Shown here in pieces: positions 1 to 9,068 of a DNA stretch of 64,000 bases. A program made the position numbers and the translations under genes. A model generated the notes under the pieces. It was not told the origin of the DNA. It saw only the letters and a list, made by a program, of their open reading frames with translations, and ran no database searches. This DNA is from Nitrospira sp. ST-bin4 (GTDB lineage: Bacteria; Nitrospirota; Nitrospiria; Nitrospirales; Nitrospiraceae): positions 13,944 through 77,943 of the forward strand of contig MSXM01000012.1 of the NCBI GenBank assembly GCA_002083565.1, in the 5' to 3' direction. How positions within the stretch are numbered: the stretch's first letter is position 1; each line of letters opens with the position of its first letter.

Positions 1-346
1 GTTGCTCGAATGCCGGCTCGACAATGTCGCCTATCGCTTGGGATTCGGCATGTCGCGAAAGCAGGCCCGGCAGATCGTCAGTCACGGTCATCTCTTGATG
101 AACGGGAAGAGGATCACAGTTGCCGGCGCGCTTGTGAAGGCAGGGGACGTCATTGAAGTTCGTGAGCGGAGCAGGAATCTGGCAACCATTCAGGGCGCTT
201 TGGAGGCCGTCGACGGCCGTGGGATTCCGGACTGGCTCGAGCTCGACAAGGGCGCATTCAAAGGAGTCGTGCGCGCATTGCCGGCGAAGGAACATATCCC
301 GTTGCCGGTTAATGAACAGATGGTTGTGGAATTGTATTCACGATAG
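1..346 (+). CDS. rpsD: 30S ribosomal protein S4 (3' part only)
   Basis: The window opens inside this gene; the frame runs from base 2 to a TAG at 344-346 and gives 114 C-terminal residues of a protein normally about 205 long. S4 binds 16S rRNA and nucleates assembly of the small subunit. The S4 RNA-binding domain is visible (RLDNVAYRLGF, then SRKQARQIVSHGH and INGKR-like VNxxR motif MNGKRI), as is the typical C-terminal VVELYSR. It lies directly upstream of rpoA and rplQ, the usual end of the alpha ribosomal operon. Identification is firm; only the 5' end is missing. Confidence 0.96.
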   Translation, partial: LLECRLDNVAYRLGFGMSRKQARQIVSHGHLLMNGKRITVAGALVKAGDVIEVRERSRNLATIQGALEAVDGRGIPDWLELDKGAFKGVVRALPAKEHIPLPVNEQMVVELYSR

Positions 347-430
347 CCGTTGGACTCAGGGGCGGCGTCGTTGTGCGAACGGACGTTCCACAGGTTAGTT
401 ACGTATACGCTGGTACATGGAGGGGGAGTC

Positions 431-1432
431 ATGATCAAGGCGATGAGAGACTTTCAGGTCCCGATGCGGGTGGAAGTCGATAAGGATGCACATTCCCCAA
501 CATTCGGTCGATTCACCACAGAAGCGTTCGAGCGGGGATTCGGGACCACGATCGGAAACGCCCTGCGGCGTGTCTTGCTGTCGTCTCTGACGGGCGCTGC
601 AGTCACCACGGTGAAGATTGAAGGGGTGGTACATGAGTTTTCGACGATCGCCGGTGTGACGGAGGATGTGACGGCGATTATTTTGAATATCAAGGGTCTG
701 CGATTGGCGCTCCATACCGACAAGCCCAAGACGATTCGATTGAAGAAAAAGGGGCCGGGTGAAGCGAAGGGGTCCGACATCATTCATGACGGCGATGTCA
801 CCATTCTGACCCCTGATTTGCATATCGCGATGTTAGATAAGGATGCAACTCTGGATATTGAAATGACAGTCAAGCACGGCCGTGGATATGTTCCGGCCGA
901 ACGCAACAAGGAAGAAGGCTTGCCGATCGGTGTGATTGCCATCGATTCTATTTTCTCTCCGATCAAGCGGGTGAATTTTCAGGTTGAGAACGCTCGTGTC
1001 GGACGCATGACTGACTACGACAAGTTGACGATGGAGATTTGGACCGATGCGACGATCAGCCCACGTGATGCGCTATCGACTGCCGCCGGGATTTTGCGCG
1101 AACATCTGGATATCTTCATCAATCCGGAGGAGCGTGGCGAGGGCAAGAACGAGGCAGGTTATGAGGAGTCGCAGCGGGAGGTGAATAAAAACCTTTCCCG
1201 CAGTGTGAATGAACTGGAGCTGTCCGTCCGTGCTGCGAATTGTTTGAAGAATGCCAATATCAAAACGATCGCAGATCTGGTGCAGAAGTCTGAAGGAGAG
1301 ATGCTGCGGACGAAGAATTTCGGGAAGAAGTCTCTCAATGAAATCAAGGAAATCTTGTCTGAAATGGGACTCTCGCTGGGCACCAAGGTGGATTTGCCAC
1401 CGTCTCACAATGGGAGTCCGAAGTCGGAGTAA
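431..1432 (+). CDS. rpoA: RNA polymerase alpha subunit
   Basis: Encodes 333 residues, the usual length. The N-terminal half (about 1-235) is the dimerisation and beta/beta' contact domain, with the family motif [12 protein letters not shown] near residue 42. The C-terminal domain (about 260-320) carries [15 protein letters not shown] and [12 protein letters not shown], the helix-hairpin-helix surface that touches UP elements and activators. The start was set at ATG 431, behind the strong ribosome site AGGGGG at 421-426; the frame stays open upstream, but that would add 27 residues that do not fit the family. It follows rpsD and precedes rplQ. Confidence 0.97.
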   Translation: MIKAMRDFQVPMRVEVDKDAHSPTFGRFTTEAFERGFGTTIGNALRRVLLSSLTGAAVTTVKIEGVVHEFSTIAGVTEDVTAIILNIKGLRLALHTDKPKTIRLKKKGPGEAKGSDIIHDGDVTILTPDLHIAMLDKDATLDIEMTVKHGRGYVPAERNKEEGLPIGVIAIDSIFSPIKRVNFQVENARVGRMTDYDKLTMEIWTDATISPRDALSTAAGILREHLDIFINPEERGEGKNEAGYEESQREVNKNLSRSVNELELSVRAANCLKNANIKTIADLVQKSEGEMLRTKNFGKKSLNEIKEILSEMGLSLGTKVDLPPSHNGSPKSE

Positions 1433-1454
1433 TTCTTAGGTCAAGGGGAACGCC

Positions 1455-1886
1455 GTGCGACACAGGAAAAAAGGGCGACAACTCGGCAGACAAACCAAGC
1501 ATCGGTGGGCGTTGTTCCGCAATCTCGTCACGTCGTTGCTCGACCACGAGCGGATCGAGACGACGGAAGCGAAAGCCAAGGAAATACGCGGGTTCACTGA
1601 TCGCATGATTACGTTGGGGAAGGAAGGGACCCTTCCAGCGCGGCGCCGCGCGCTCGCATTTTTGCGAAGCAAGGACGTCGTGTCCAAGTTGTTCGCAGAT
1701 GTCGCGGGACGGTTTAAGGATCGTCGCGGAGGGTACACCAGGATTGTGAAAACCCGCCGACGTATCGGGGATGGCGGAGAAATGGTTGCTATTGAATTGG
1801 TTTCACGCCCAGAGGCGCCGGCCGCACAGAAATCATCGAGCCCCCCCGCGCAGCCTTCCGCTGGCGAACCTCAAAAGTCAGTATAG
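1455..1886 (+). CDS. rplQ: 50S ribosomal protein L17
   Basis: 143 residues starting with GTG at 1455. The N-terminus [12 protein letters not shown] and the block [25 protein letters not shown] are diagnostic of L17, a protein near the tunnel exit of the large subunit. After the conserved core (to about residue 118, MVAIELV) there is a Pro/Ala/Ser-rich tail of about 25 residues, longer than the E. coli protein and common in other phyla. It is the last gene of the ribosomal operon and is followed by a perfect hairpin. Confidence 0.96.
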   Translation: MRHRKKGRQLGRQTKHRWALFRNLVTSLLDHERIETTEAKAKEIRGFTDRMITLGKEGTLPARRRALAFLRSKDVVSKLFADVAGRFKDRRGGYTRIVKTRRRIGDGGEMVAIELVSRPEAPAAQKSSSPPAQPSAGEPQKSV

Positions 1887-1926
1887 ATTTTATTTGTAAT
1901 CAGAACTCTCGGGCTATCTTTCTCAA

Positions 1927-1958
1927 ATGCCCTCCATGTGGAAACACATGGAGGGCAT
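1927..1958 (+). terminator. Hairpin terminator after rplQ
   Basis: A perfect 14-bp inverted repeat (ATGCCCTCCATGTG / CACATGGAGGGCAT) closes over a GAAA tetraloop. It sits about 40 bp after the rplQ stop and before the separate lpt operon. There is no long T run after the stem, so it may depend on other factors or stabilise the transcript end. Confidence 0.7.
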
Positions 1959-2060
1959 CGTGTTGTCAGGCGCTTCCAGAGATCCTCAGAGACGTTTACT
2001 TGCCCTGTCGTGCATGCTACGATCGTGCCAGCACCTCTGTGACCATTTGAGAGCCGGTAT

Positions 2061-2633
2061 ATGTGGGAACGAATCGTACGGCGAACACTTCTGACATTGA
2101 GTATATTCCTGTCCGCGTTTCTGGGCTATCTGCTCTTTGTCAATGCCGATTCAGCTCCATCGACCCAACCGGCCTCTTCCGGATCGATTGAGCGTGCGGA
2201 TGCGAAGATCTCAGAGTTTATCTTTACGCAAACTAAAGGCGATGTTGTCGAGTGGCAAGTGCAGGCCAAGCAGGCACGGTTGTTTGAGCGGGAGAAAAAG
2301 GCACGGCTTACGGGGGTCGATATCACGTTTTATGGCGAGAAGGGGACGGAGCTGACTCTGTCAGGAGAAGAGGGAATACTCGATATCGCAACGAAGAATC
2401 TTGAGCTGGCTAATCAGACAGAGCCTTTGGTTGTTGAAACGAAAAGTGGATATACCATTTATACGAATCATCTGGCATGGAAAGACGAGACCAAAGAGAT
2501 TCGTACGGATGACAATGTTCGAATCGTCGGTCATGGAATTGAAGTGACCGGGCGTGGACTGCTCGGCCGGATGGCTGCGCAGGAATTCGAGATTTTAGGG
2601 GATGTTCATGTGGATCTTGTTCCTGTTTCTTAA
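2061..2633 (+). CDS. lptC: LPS export protein LptC (periplasmic bitopic subunit)
   Basis: 190 residues. A single N-terminal membrane helix (about 8-26, TLLTLSIFLSAFLGYLLF) anchors the protein; the rest is the periplasmic beta-jellyroll of the LptC/YrbK family, seen here in alternating strands such as ARLTGVDITFYGEKG and NVRIVGHGIEVTG. LptC takes lipopolysaccharide from the LptBFG transporter and passes it to LptA. Its 3' end overlaps lptA by 32 bases, and lptB follows, so the three genes form one translationally coupled unit. LptF and LptG are not in this window. Confidence 0.85.
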   Translation: MWERIVRRTLLTLSIFLSAFLGYLLFVNADSAPSTQPASSGSIERADAKISEFIFTQTKGDVVEWQVQAKQARLFEREKKARLTGVDITFYGEKGTELTLSGEEGILDIATKNLELANQTEPLVVETKSGYTIYTNHLAWKDETKEIRTDDNVRIVGHGIEVTGRGLLGRMAAQEFEILGDVHVDLVPVS

Positions 2634-3189
2634 TGTAGTTCTGTTCGGAGACGTGTTGCCAAGCCATTCTGCGGAACCTGGGATCCTGCAAAAACAAGGA
2701 GTAACCGCCGCTGTCCCCACCACGATTACAGCCAAGAAAGTCACGGTACGTAAACAAGACAACCGGGCCGTATTTGAAGGAACTGTTGTTCTGACCAGGG
2801 GCCCACTTCTTGTTTATTCGGATAAGATGATCGTCCTGTTTCAATCGCTCGGCAGTGGGCAGGCGCCAACAACTTCTCCCGGGCAGGTTGCCGGACAGTC
2901 GTCAGATAAGGGGAAAGACACGCCGCCGACAATGTCGAACCATTCCGTGCATCGAGTCGAAGCGATTGACCATGTCAAAATAAAGTATGCGACCGGTAAT
3001 GCGACGTGCCAGAAAGCCGTGTATTTCAGTGAGGGTGATAAGATTGTTTTGACGGGCGAACCTGTGGCCTGGGAGAAGGGAACACGCGTCAGCGGAAAGC
3101 AAATCACGATCTACCTGGCAGAGGAACGGAGTGTGGTCGAGGGAGACTCACATGTCCGTATTGAGGAAGAGGAAAAATCCGCACCATGA
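2602..3189 (+). CDS. lptA: LPS transport periplasmic protein LptA
   Basis: 195 residues with a signal peptide ([21 protein letters not shown]) followed by the OstA/LptA-type periplasmic fold: [20 protein letters not shown], then LVYSDKM and the later strand [19 protein letters not shown]. LptA polymerises into the bridge that carries LPS across the periplasm. ATG 2602 and ATG 2608 are both possible starts. A low-complexity insert (about residues 84-110, rich in Gly, Ser, Gln, Pro) splits the first two strands and is longer than in E. coli. The stop overlaps the lptB start in an ATGA. Confidence 0.82.
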   Translation: MFMWILFLFLNVVLFGDVLPSHSAEPGILQKQGVTAAVPTTITAKKVTVRKQDNRAVFEGTVVLTRGPLLVYSDKMIVLFQSLGSGQAPTTSPGQVAGQSSDKGKDTPPTMSNHSVHRVEAIDHVKIKYATGNATCQKAVYFSEGDKIVLTGEPVAWEKGTRVSGKQITIYLAEERSVVEGDSHVRIEEEEKSAP

Positions 3190-3968
3190 CCCAGGGGACT
3201 CCCACAGGTGCAGAGGCAGTCATCGATGCGGCAGCGAAAACACGTACGGAATGTCTGCGCGCCAGCGGACTCGTCAAGAGTTTTCGAGGCCGCAAGGTCG
3301 TCAAGGGGGTTGCGATCGAAGTGCGGGCCGGGGAAGTCGTGGGGTTATTAGGCCCGAATGGGGCAGGGAAAACGACCATCTTCGATATGATGGTCGGGAT
3401 TTGTCAGCCTGATGAAGGAGAGATTACTTTCAATGGGGAATCTGTAACCGATCTTCCCATGTTTAAGCGGGCACGCCGCGGGATTGGGTATTTACCGCAG
3501 GAGTCGTCGGTGTTTCGTCGCTTGTCCGTCGAGCATAATGTCTTGGCGATCTTAGAAATGCTGGGGTATGCTCGTGAGGAACGCATTCGCCGGGTGGATG
3601 AATTGTTGAAAGAGTTAGACCTCATTCATATTCGAGAGAGTATGGCCTATGCCCTCTCAGGCGGAGAACGCCGGAGGTTGGAGATTACCCGGGCACTGGC
3701 TACGGCTCCATCGTTCATGCTGCTGGACGAACCGTTTGCCGGTATTGATCCCATCGCGGTAGCGGATATTCAGCAGATCATCACGCGACTGAAGGACAAA
3801 GGGATCGGCATCTTGATTACCGACCATAACGTGCAGGAGACGCTTTCGATCGTGGATCGGGCGTACATTATCAATGAGGGGTTGATCCTGGAATCGGGAC
3901 CGCCTCAAGCAATCGTGAAGAGTGAAACTGCCCGGGCGGTGTATCTTGGGGAACGGTTCAAGTTGTAG
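3186..3968 (+). CDS. lptB: LPS export ABC transporter ATPase LptB
   Basis: 260 residues. Walker A is GPNGAGKTT at about 56-64, the ABC signature is LSGGERRR, and Walker B is [12 protein letters not shown], followed by the switch histidine in ITDHNVQE. These match LptB, which hydrolyses ATP on the cytoplasmic side to extract LPS with LptF and LptG. About 25 extra residues precede the usual family start ([15 protein letters not shown]). The start ATG overlaps the lptA stop. rpoN follows 14 bp later, the classical lptB-rpoN-hpf-rapZ neighbourhood. Confidence 0.94.
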   Translation: MTQGTPTGAEAVIDAAAKTRTECLRASGLVKSFRGRKVVKGVAIEVRAGEVVGLLGPNGAGKTTIFDMMVGICQPDEGEITFNGESVTDLPMFKRARRGIGYLPQESSVFRRLSVEHNVLAILEMLGYAREERIRRVDELLKELDLIHIRESMAYALSGGERRRLEITRALATAPSFMLLDEPFAGIDPIAVADIQQIITRLKDKGIGILITDHNVQETLSIVDRAYIINEGLILESGPPQAIVKSETARAVYLGERFKL

Positions 3969-3982
3969 CTGGATAGGTGGGC

Positions 3983-5491
3983 ATGAAACTTCGACTTGAT
4001 CTAAAGCTTAGTCAAAAATTGATTATGACGCCGCAATTGCAGCAGGCGATCAAGCTGTTGCAGTTGTCTCGTCTAGAGCTTCAGCAGAGCCTCTCGCAGC
4101 ACCTTTTGGAAAATCCATTGTTGGATGAAGTCCAGGCAGAAGTAGAGGATGTGGAGCCTCCCACTGCCGAAGGCAAGTCGGAAGAGCCCCCTGCTGCGGC
4201 AGGCCAAGAGTTGTCCGAAGAAGGAGGGACGCCGGAGGAGCGTGGTTCGCCCGAAGAGTTCAGTGCATCCGGATGGGAAGAGTATTTTGGAAGTGACCGT
4301 CGGATCGGCGATTCCGAGCGTGCCTCCTCCTCCCAGGATGAATTCCCATCCTATGAGCAGACCGTTGCCAAAGCGACATCGCTTGAGGAGCATCTTCTCT
4401 GGCAGTTGTCATTGTCCGGATTAACGGATCGAGGGAAAGCGCTCGGTCGGCTGATCATCGGGAACCTTGATGATGACGGATATCTCCGCATTCCATTGAC
4501 TGAGGTTATCGCAGGAACCGATTTCACGGAATCTGAGGCGGAGTCTGCCCTCAGAGACATCCAAACGTTCGATCCGACCGGTGTCGGGGCGAGAGACTTG
4601 CCCGAATGCCTCCTCCTGCAGCTCGGGCATTTAGGCCGCAATCCGATCGGTTCGTTGGGTGCGCGGCCAGGCGCGCTCAAGGGGTCGATCGTTGAGGGTG
4701 TGATCCTTCATCATTTGAAGGATTTGGAAAAGAAGCAGTATGCCAAAATTGCCAAGGCGTTGGATGTGACGGTTGACGAAGTATTTCAGGCCACCAAGGT
4801 CATTGAAAATCTCGAGCCCAAACCGGGCCGGCCGTTCACGAACACACAGAACTATGTCATCGTTCCAGATGTGTTCGTCGTCAAGGATGAAGGGGAGTGG
4901 GTCGTGCTATTAAATGACGATGGTCTCCCTCGCATGCGGATCAGCCCGTATTACAAACAATTGATGGCTTCCAGCCAGGGAGGCGCTCCTGAAACGAAAG
5001 CCTACATGGATGAGAAGTTGCGGGCTGCCCAGTGGGTCATTCGGAGCATCGAACAACGCAATAAGACGATTGTGAAGGTCGTATCAAGTATCGTGAAGTT
5101 TCAGGAGCAATTCTTTGAGCGCGGTGTCTCGCACCTCAAACCCCTCGTGCTTAAACAGGTCGCCGAAGACATCGGGATGCACGAGTCGACCATCAGTCGC
5201 GTCACCGCCAATAAGTATATGTATTGTCCTCAGGGCATGTTGGAGCTGAAGTTCTTCTTCAACGCCGGGCTGCAGCGGACCGACCAGCCGTCGGATATGC
5301 ACTCGTCCGTATCCGTGAGAGAGATGATTAAGAAAATGGTGGCGGAGGAAGACGGCAAGCGGCCGTTAAAGGATGAAGAAATAGCCGCCCGCCTTCGCAC
5401 GCAACAAGTCCTTATTGCCAGACGAACGGTCGCCAAATATCGGGCGGAGGATAATATTCCTTCCGCCGGCCAACGGAAACGTTTCTTTTAG
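3983..5491 (+). CDS. rpoN: RNA polymerase sigma-54 factor
   Basis: About 502 residues. Region I is the glutamine-rich start (LKLSQKLIMTPQLQQAIKLLQ) that contacts activators; an acidic region II follows (to about 130). The core-binding region III and the C-terminal RpoN box ARRTVAKYRAEDNIPS, which reads the -24 element, are intact. Sigma-54 needs an AAA+ activator and often governs nitrogen and pilus genes. A GTG two codons upstream (3977) is possible, but ATG 3983 gives the usual MKLRLDLKLSQ start. It lies in the lptB-rpoN-hpf order seen in many Gram-negatives. Confidence 0.95.
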   Translation: MKLRLDLKLSQKLIMTPQLQQAIKLLQLSRLELQQSLSQHLLENPLLDEVQAEVEDVEPPTAEGKSEEPPAAAGQELSEEGGTPEERGSPEEFSASGWEEYFGSDRRIGDSERASSSQDEFPSYEQTVAKATSLEEHLLWQLSLSGLTDRGKALGRLIIGNLDDDGYLRIPLTEVIAGTDFTESEAESALRDIQTFDPTGVGARDLPECLLLQLGHLGRNPIGSLGARPGALKGSIVEGVILHHLKDLEKKQYAKIAKALDVTVDEVFQATKVIENLEPKPGRPFTNTQNYVIVPDVFVVKDEGEWVVLLNDDGLPRMRISPYYKQLMASSQGGAPETKAYMDEKLRAAQWVIRSIEQRNKTIVKVVSSIVKFQEQFFERGVSHLKPLVLKQVAEDIGMHESTISRVTANKYMYCPQGMLELKFFFNAGLQRTDQPSDMHSSVSVREMIKKMVAEEDGKRPLKDEEIAARLRTQQVLIARRTVAKYRAEDNIPSAGQRKRFF

Positions 5492-5533
5492 TCTGCGTAA
5501 AGGCCATATTCACTGACCGGTAGGAGGTGTGAT

Positions 5534-5872
5534 ATGAGGCTGAGAATTACCGGACGCCATCTGGACATCACGTCTGCACTGAAGAGTTATGTGGAAACGC
5601 GGTTTGGGCGGCTCGATCGCTACGAGTTGAAGGTCGGATCGCTTCAGGTTGTACTGGGAGTTGAAAAGCTTCGGCATATGGCTGAAGTAATCGGAACGGT
5701 CAACGGCAGACCGCTGCAGGCAAAAACATCCACTCGAGAAATGTACGCGACAATTGACGCGCTGGTGGATCGGGTTGACGCACAGTTCAGGAAGTGGAAG
5801 GGGCGTCTGGTCAGCCGCAAGTCTGGAGGAACCAGAAGGCCTCAGATGCGAACCGATGCCGAGTTGCTATAA
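5534..5872 (+). CDS. hpf: Ribosome hibernation promoting factor, short type
   Basis: 112 residues, the length of a short HPF/YfiA protein without the extra C-terminal dimerisation domain. The start MRLRITGRHLDIT and the block VETRFGRLDRY and TSTREMYATIDALVDRVDAQFRKWK fit the S30Ae family. It binds the decoding centre of idle 30S subunits and shuts ribosomes down in starvation. A strong ribosome site (TAGGAGGTG) sits just before ATG 5534. It is commonly found next to rpoN, as here. Confidence 0.92.
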   Translation: MRLRITGRHLDITSALKSYVETRFGRLDRYELKVGSLQVVLGVEKLRHMAEVIGTVNGRPLQAKTSTREMYATIDALVDRVDAQFRKWKGRLVSRKSGGTRRPQMRTDAELL

Positions 5873-6178
5873 CACGACTCTAAGAGGACTTTTAGAATTT
5901 GGAGATGCCCGCAAGGGAATTAGAATGTCGTACTACACCCGGTTTTCTCCCGTACTTTTACCGAGAACACTCTAGCAGAAAACCACACGTCGATCAGTCG
6001 AATCTATACCCCTCGGGAAGTGTCCGGATACAGGCGATGTGGAGGTGTTGGGTCATCAGTACAGGAAGTAGCGCAGACTTGACCGCTGTCGATGAAGTAG
6101 GCGATGCTTGATCTCGCTCAACATATCTTGTGCCCATGACAGAGGATGCGTTGAGACATCCATTAGACTAAGAATGAT
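5873..6178 (+). other. Intergenic stretch between hpf and rapZ
   Basis: No gene is recognised. Short frames exist (for example a possible 16-codon frame from ATG 5925) but none shows a ribosome site or family resemblance. A ptsN gene, often found between hpf and rapZ in Proteobacteria, is absent. The promoter of rapZ probably lies here, but no clear -35/-10 pair was found. Confidence 0.5.
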
Positions 6179-7045
6179 ATGGCCCAACTCAGCTTAGTCA
6201 TTATTAGTGGATTGTCCGGGTCCGGTAAATCTCACGCACTCAAGGTGTTTGAGGATGCCGGATATTTCTGTATCGATAACCTTCCACCCGCCCTGCTGCC
6301 AACTTTTGTCGATCTTTGCAATCAGCAGAAAGGTGAGATCGCTAATGTGGCCTTGGGCATCGATATTCGAGAGCGGGTATTTTTTTCTGACCTGGTTGGT
6401 ATTCTTGAGCGTGTCAAAGGGCTCGGACATTCTGTCCAGTTGCTGTTTCTTGAATCGCGCGAGGAGGTCTTGGTTCGACGATTTTCCGAGTCGAGGCGTC
6501 CGCATCCGCTCTTGCCTCACTTGCCTGTATTGGAAGGGGTTCGGTTCGAAGCCCAACGGCTTGCGGAGCTTCGGCGGCATGCAGACCGTGTCATTGATAC
6601 GTCGGATCTGACGGTGCATGAACTTCGCGACTTGCTCACCAAGCAGTTCAGGCAAGATCCGGGCGAAAAGAAACTTACGATATCGCTGCTCACATTCGGC
6701 TATAAATTCGGGGTTCCCTACGATATTGATTTGTTGTTCGATGTGCGCTTCCTTAAGAATCCCTATTTCGTTCCTGATCTGAAGTCGCTTCCCGGGGATG
6801 ACCCCAGAGTTCGCGCCTTCATTTTGTCAAACTCCGATGCCATTGCGTTGATCGAGCGGCTTGAAGGGTTGCTCAAGTTTCTCATTCCGCAGTTCGAGCG
6901 CGAGCCACGCAGCTATCTGACGATCGCAATCGGGTGTACCGGCGGTCGTCATCGATCTGTTGCGGTCGCCGGACGTCTACAAGAAGGCCTTTCTGCCATG
7001 GGCTACGACGTCGCACTAAAGCATCGCGACATTCACAAATCATAG
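6179..7045 (+). CDS. rapZ: RNase adapter / nucleotide-binding protein RapZ
   Basis: 288 residues, the family length. The P-loop GLSGSGKS is at about 11-18, followed by the family motif FCIDNLPPALLP. The C-terminal domain ends with GCTGGRHRSVAVAGRL, the RapZ hallmark that binds small RNAs or the aminosugar signal in E. coli. In enterics RapZ guides RNase E to the GlmZ sRNA and so tunes glucosamine-6-phosphate synthesis; in other phyla the role is less clear. It lies downstream of rpoN-hpf as in many bacteria, but is separated by 306 bp and may have its own promoter. Confidence 0.94.
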   Translation: MAQLSLVIISGLSGSGKSHALKVFEDAGYFCIDNLPPALLPTFVDLCNQQKGEIANVALGIDIRERVFFSDLVGILERVKGLGHSVQLLFLESREEVLVRRFSESRRPHPLLPHLPVLEGVRFEAQRLAELRRHADRVIDTSDLTVHELRDLLTKQFRQDPGEKKLTISLLTFGYKFGVPYDIDLLFDVRFLKNPYFVPDLKSLPGDDPRVRAFILSNSDAIALIERLEGLLKFLIPQFEREPRSYLTIAIGCTGGRHRSVAVAGRLQEGLSAMGYDVALKHRDIHKS

Positions 7046-7110
7046 GTCTTGCAAAGAGGGACATGTCTGCGCTTATTGAGGAAGCGCTATTGCGTCATTC
7101 TGCCCATTTC

Positions 7111-7138
7111 TTGACAGGTAGAACATAGTGACTATACT
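7111..7138 (+). promoter_or_regulatory. Strong sigma-70 promoter
   Basis: A consensus -35 box TTGACA (7111-7116), a 16-bp spacer and a near-consensus -10 TATACT (7133-7138). It points into the 270-bp stretch before pilM, where only a small possible gene (7152-7343) is present. Transcription would begin near 7145. Confidence 0.6.
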
Positions 7139-7151
7139 TGCCCATGTGAGC

Positions 7152-7343
7152 ATGCAAACGGCTTGTAAAGTGAGTTCACGACGTGAAGCGGCAGATATTC
7201 TCTTCCTGGCGAACGGGGTTGAAGGTATGCCAGCCGTGCGATTCAATCAACGCGTAGAGACGATATGTGTCTGCCGGGAAGAGGAGTGTGTGATTGCCGG
7301 ATGTTTCGGGATTGGAGCACCCGGGAACGCTACCTACAATTGA
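7152..7343 (+). CDS. Possible small cysteine-containing protein
   Basis: A 63-codon frame from ATG 7152 to TGA 7341-7343. The predicted peptide has five cysteines, four clustered in ETICVCREEECVIAGCFG near residues 36-53, an arrangement that could bind metal. It has no recognised family. Support is indirect: a near-perfect sigma-70 promoter lies just upstream, although the start would be only a few bases from the expected transcription start, so the transcript could instead be a leader or small RNA of the pil operon. No clear ribosome site is seen. Confidence 0.3.
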   Translation: MQTACKVSSRREAADILFLANGVEGMPAVRFNQRVETICVCREEECVIAGCFGIGAPGNATYN

Positions 7344-7368
7344 CGATGGATGAAAACGCGAAAATAAT
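7340..7368 (+). promoter_or_regulatory. Sigma-70 promoter of the pilMNOPQ operon
   Basis: TTGACG (7340-7345), a 17-bp spacer, and AATAAT (7363-7368), 43 bp ahead of the pilM ATG. The -35 box overlaps the stop codon of the small upstream frame. Confidence 0.5.
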
Positions 7369-7410
7369 TCGTGTATGAAAGGTTGTCGTGTAGAGTGACA
7401 GGGAATACAT

Positions 7411-8517
7411 ATGCTGAGCTCATTTAAAAACGTATTCGAGACCGATCTGATCTCATTCCTGACGCCGCGCAAGCAGCTGGTGGGCCTCGACATCGGATCC
7501 AGCGCGATTAAGCTTGTTCAGTTGAGGGAAAGCAAAGGGCGGTACATTCTTCAGAAATTCGGTGTGAAGCCTCTTGAGCCCGAGGTGATTGTTGATGGGA
7601 CGGTGATGGACGAAGGTCGTGTGGTTTCGGCCATTCGAGAGTTGTTCGATGAGACCGGAGTCAAGAATAAGCAGGTGGCCGTCTCAATTTCAGGACACGC
7701 CGTCATCGTGAAGAAGATCAGCTTGCCCCCGATGCCGGACGAAGAGTTGGAAGGGCAGGTGAAGTTAGCGGCGGAGCAGTATATCCCCTTCGATATCAAT
7801 GAAGTGAATATCGATTTTCATGTGTTGCCAGCCGATCTGTCAGGGGACAAGCAGACAGATATGGCGGTTATTCTCGTTGCTGCGAAGAAAGACAAGATCA
7901 ATGAATTGACCGAACTTGTCAAGGGCGCGGGCCTTACGCCGATGATCATGGATGTGGATGCGTTTGCGATCGAGAATATGCACGCCATCAATTATCCGAT
8001 GGCGCAGGATGAAACCACGGCGTTGATCAATATCGGGGCGAGTGTGATGAATGTGAATATCATCCGCGGCGGCGCCTCTCTGTTCACGCGGGATATTCCA
8101 TTGGGCGGCAATCGTTACACCGAGGCGATTCAACGCGAGATGGGTATGTCCTATGAGGAGGCGGAAGAAAGTAAACGAGTAGGGAAGGGAAGAGACTCCG
8201 GCGAGGGCGCGATGAGTGCTGTGATGAACAGCATGAATGGCGAGGTCGCTTCTGAGATCGCCAGAACAGTGGATTATTTTAAAACATCCGCTGCAAATGC
8301 CGAGCTGGATCGAGTGCTTGTGTGCGGTGGTGTCGCGCAAGCTAAAGGATTGATCCAGCAACTCGGCGATCGGATGCAAATTCCTGTAGAGCTGGCCGAC
8401 CCGTTTAGCGAAATCGATGTGACCGGAAGCGGCATGGATCCAGACCTGTTGGCCGATCTGGCGCCATCGGCGGCGGTCGGCGTCGGGTTGGCACTGAGGG
8501 CGGTGGGGGACCGATGA
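7411..8517 (+). CDS. pilM: Type IV pilus assembly protein PilM
   Basis: 368 residues with an actin-like fold: phosphate-1 motif LVGLDIGSSAIKLVQL near residue 23 and the adenosine motif VLVCGGVAQAKGLIQQL near 305. PilM is cytoplasmic; it binds the N-terminal tail of PilN and links the inner-membrane PilNO frame to the motor. It opens a tight pilMNOPQ operon: its stop overlaps pilN in ATGA. A short insert rich in Gly/Ser/Met (about 257-275) distinguishes it from the Pseudomonas protein. Confidence 0.94.
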   Translation: MLSSFKNVFETDLISFLTPRKQLVGLDIGSSAIKLVQLRESKGRYILQKFGVKPLEPEVIVDGTVMDEGRVVSAIRELFDETGVKNKQVAVSISGHAVIVKKISLPPMPDEELEGQVKLAAEQYIPFDINEVNIDFHVLPADLSGDKQTDMAVILVAAKKDKINELTELVKGAGLTPMIMDVDAFAIENMHAINYPMAQDETTALINIGASVMNVNIIRGGASLFTRDIPLGGNRYTEAIQREMGMSYEEAEESKRVGKGRDSGEGAMSAVMNSMNGEVASEIARTVDYFKTSAANAELDRVLVCGGVAQAKGLIQQLGDRMQIPVELADPFSEIDVTGSGMDPDLLADLAPSAAVGVGLALRAVGDR

Positions 8518-9068
8518 TTCGCATTAATCTGCTTGCCTCGGGGGCAAAAGCAAGAAAAGCTAAGCCTCAATATGACGTCCGCGCACAAGTACTGCTCGGC
8601 GTGGGAGTGATTCTGATTATTGTGACCGGATGTTGGTGGTACGCCTCTACGCTCGATAGTGAAATTGAGGCGCGACAGGAAGAGAAGCGGGAGAAGGAAA
8701 GCCAGGTTGCGCAATTAAAAGAGCAGGTGAAAAAAGTTCAAGACTTTGAGCAAAAGAAGAAACTGCTAGAGGATAAGAATCGAATCATCGACCAGCTGGA
8801 GCAGTCGAGAATGGGGCCGGTGAAAGTGCTGGATCATGTCAGCCAGAGTATCGAGCCTCTGAAGATCTGGTTGACGAGATTAGGTGTGTCATCCGATACG
8901 GTGGAATTGGAAGGGAAAGCGCTCACGAACGATGATGTCGTGGAATTTGCGAATAATCTTCGGCGGACAGACTATTTTGCCGGCATCAATCTTCAGGAAA
9001 GCAAGGCGACGGTTGAAAACAAGATCAATGTATATCAGTTTCGATTGACGTTTCGCCTGAAGGGATGA
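8514..9068 (+). CDS. pilN: Type IV pilus assembly protein PilN
   Basis: 184 residues. The first residues MIRINLL are the conserved PilN motif that inserts into PilM. One membrane helix (about 26-45, VLLGVGVILIIVTGCWWYAS) is followed by a long charged coiled coil (about 50-100) and a periplasmic ferredoxin-like domain. PilN pairs with PilO to form the inner-membrane alignment complex. It overlaps pilM by 4 bp and pilO by 4 bp. Confidence 0.92.
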   Translation: MIRINLLASGAKARKAKPQYDVRAQVLLGVGVILIIVTGCWWYASTLDSEIEARQEEKREKESQVAQLKEQVKKVQDFEQKKKLLEDKNRIIDQLEQSRMGPVKVLDHVSQSIEPLKIWLTRLGVSSDTVELEGKALTNDDVVEFANNLRRTDYFAGINLQESKATVENKINVYQFRLTFRLKG

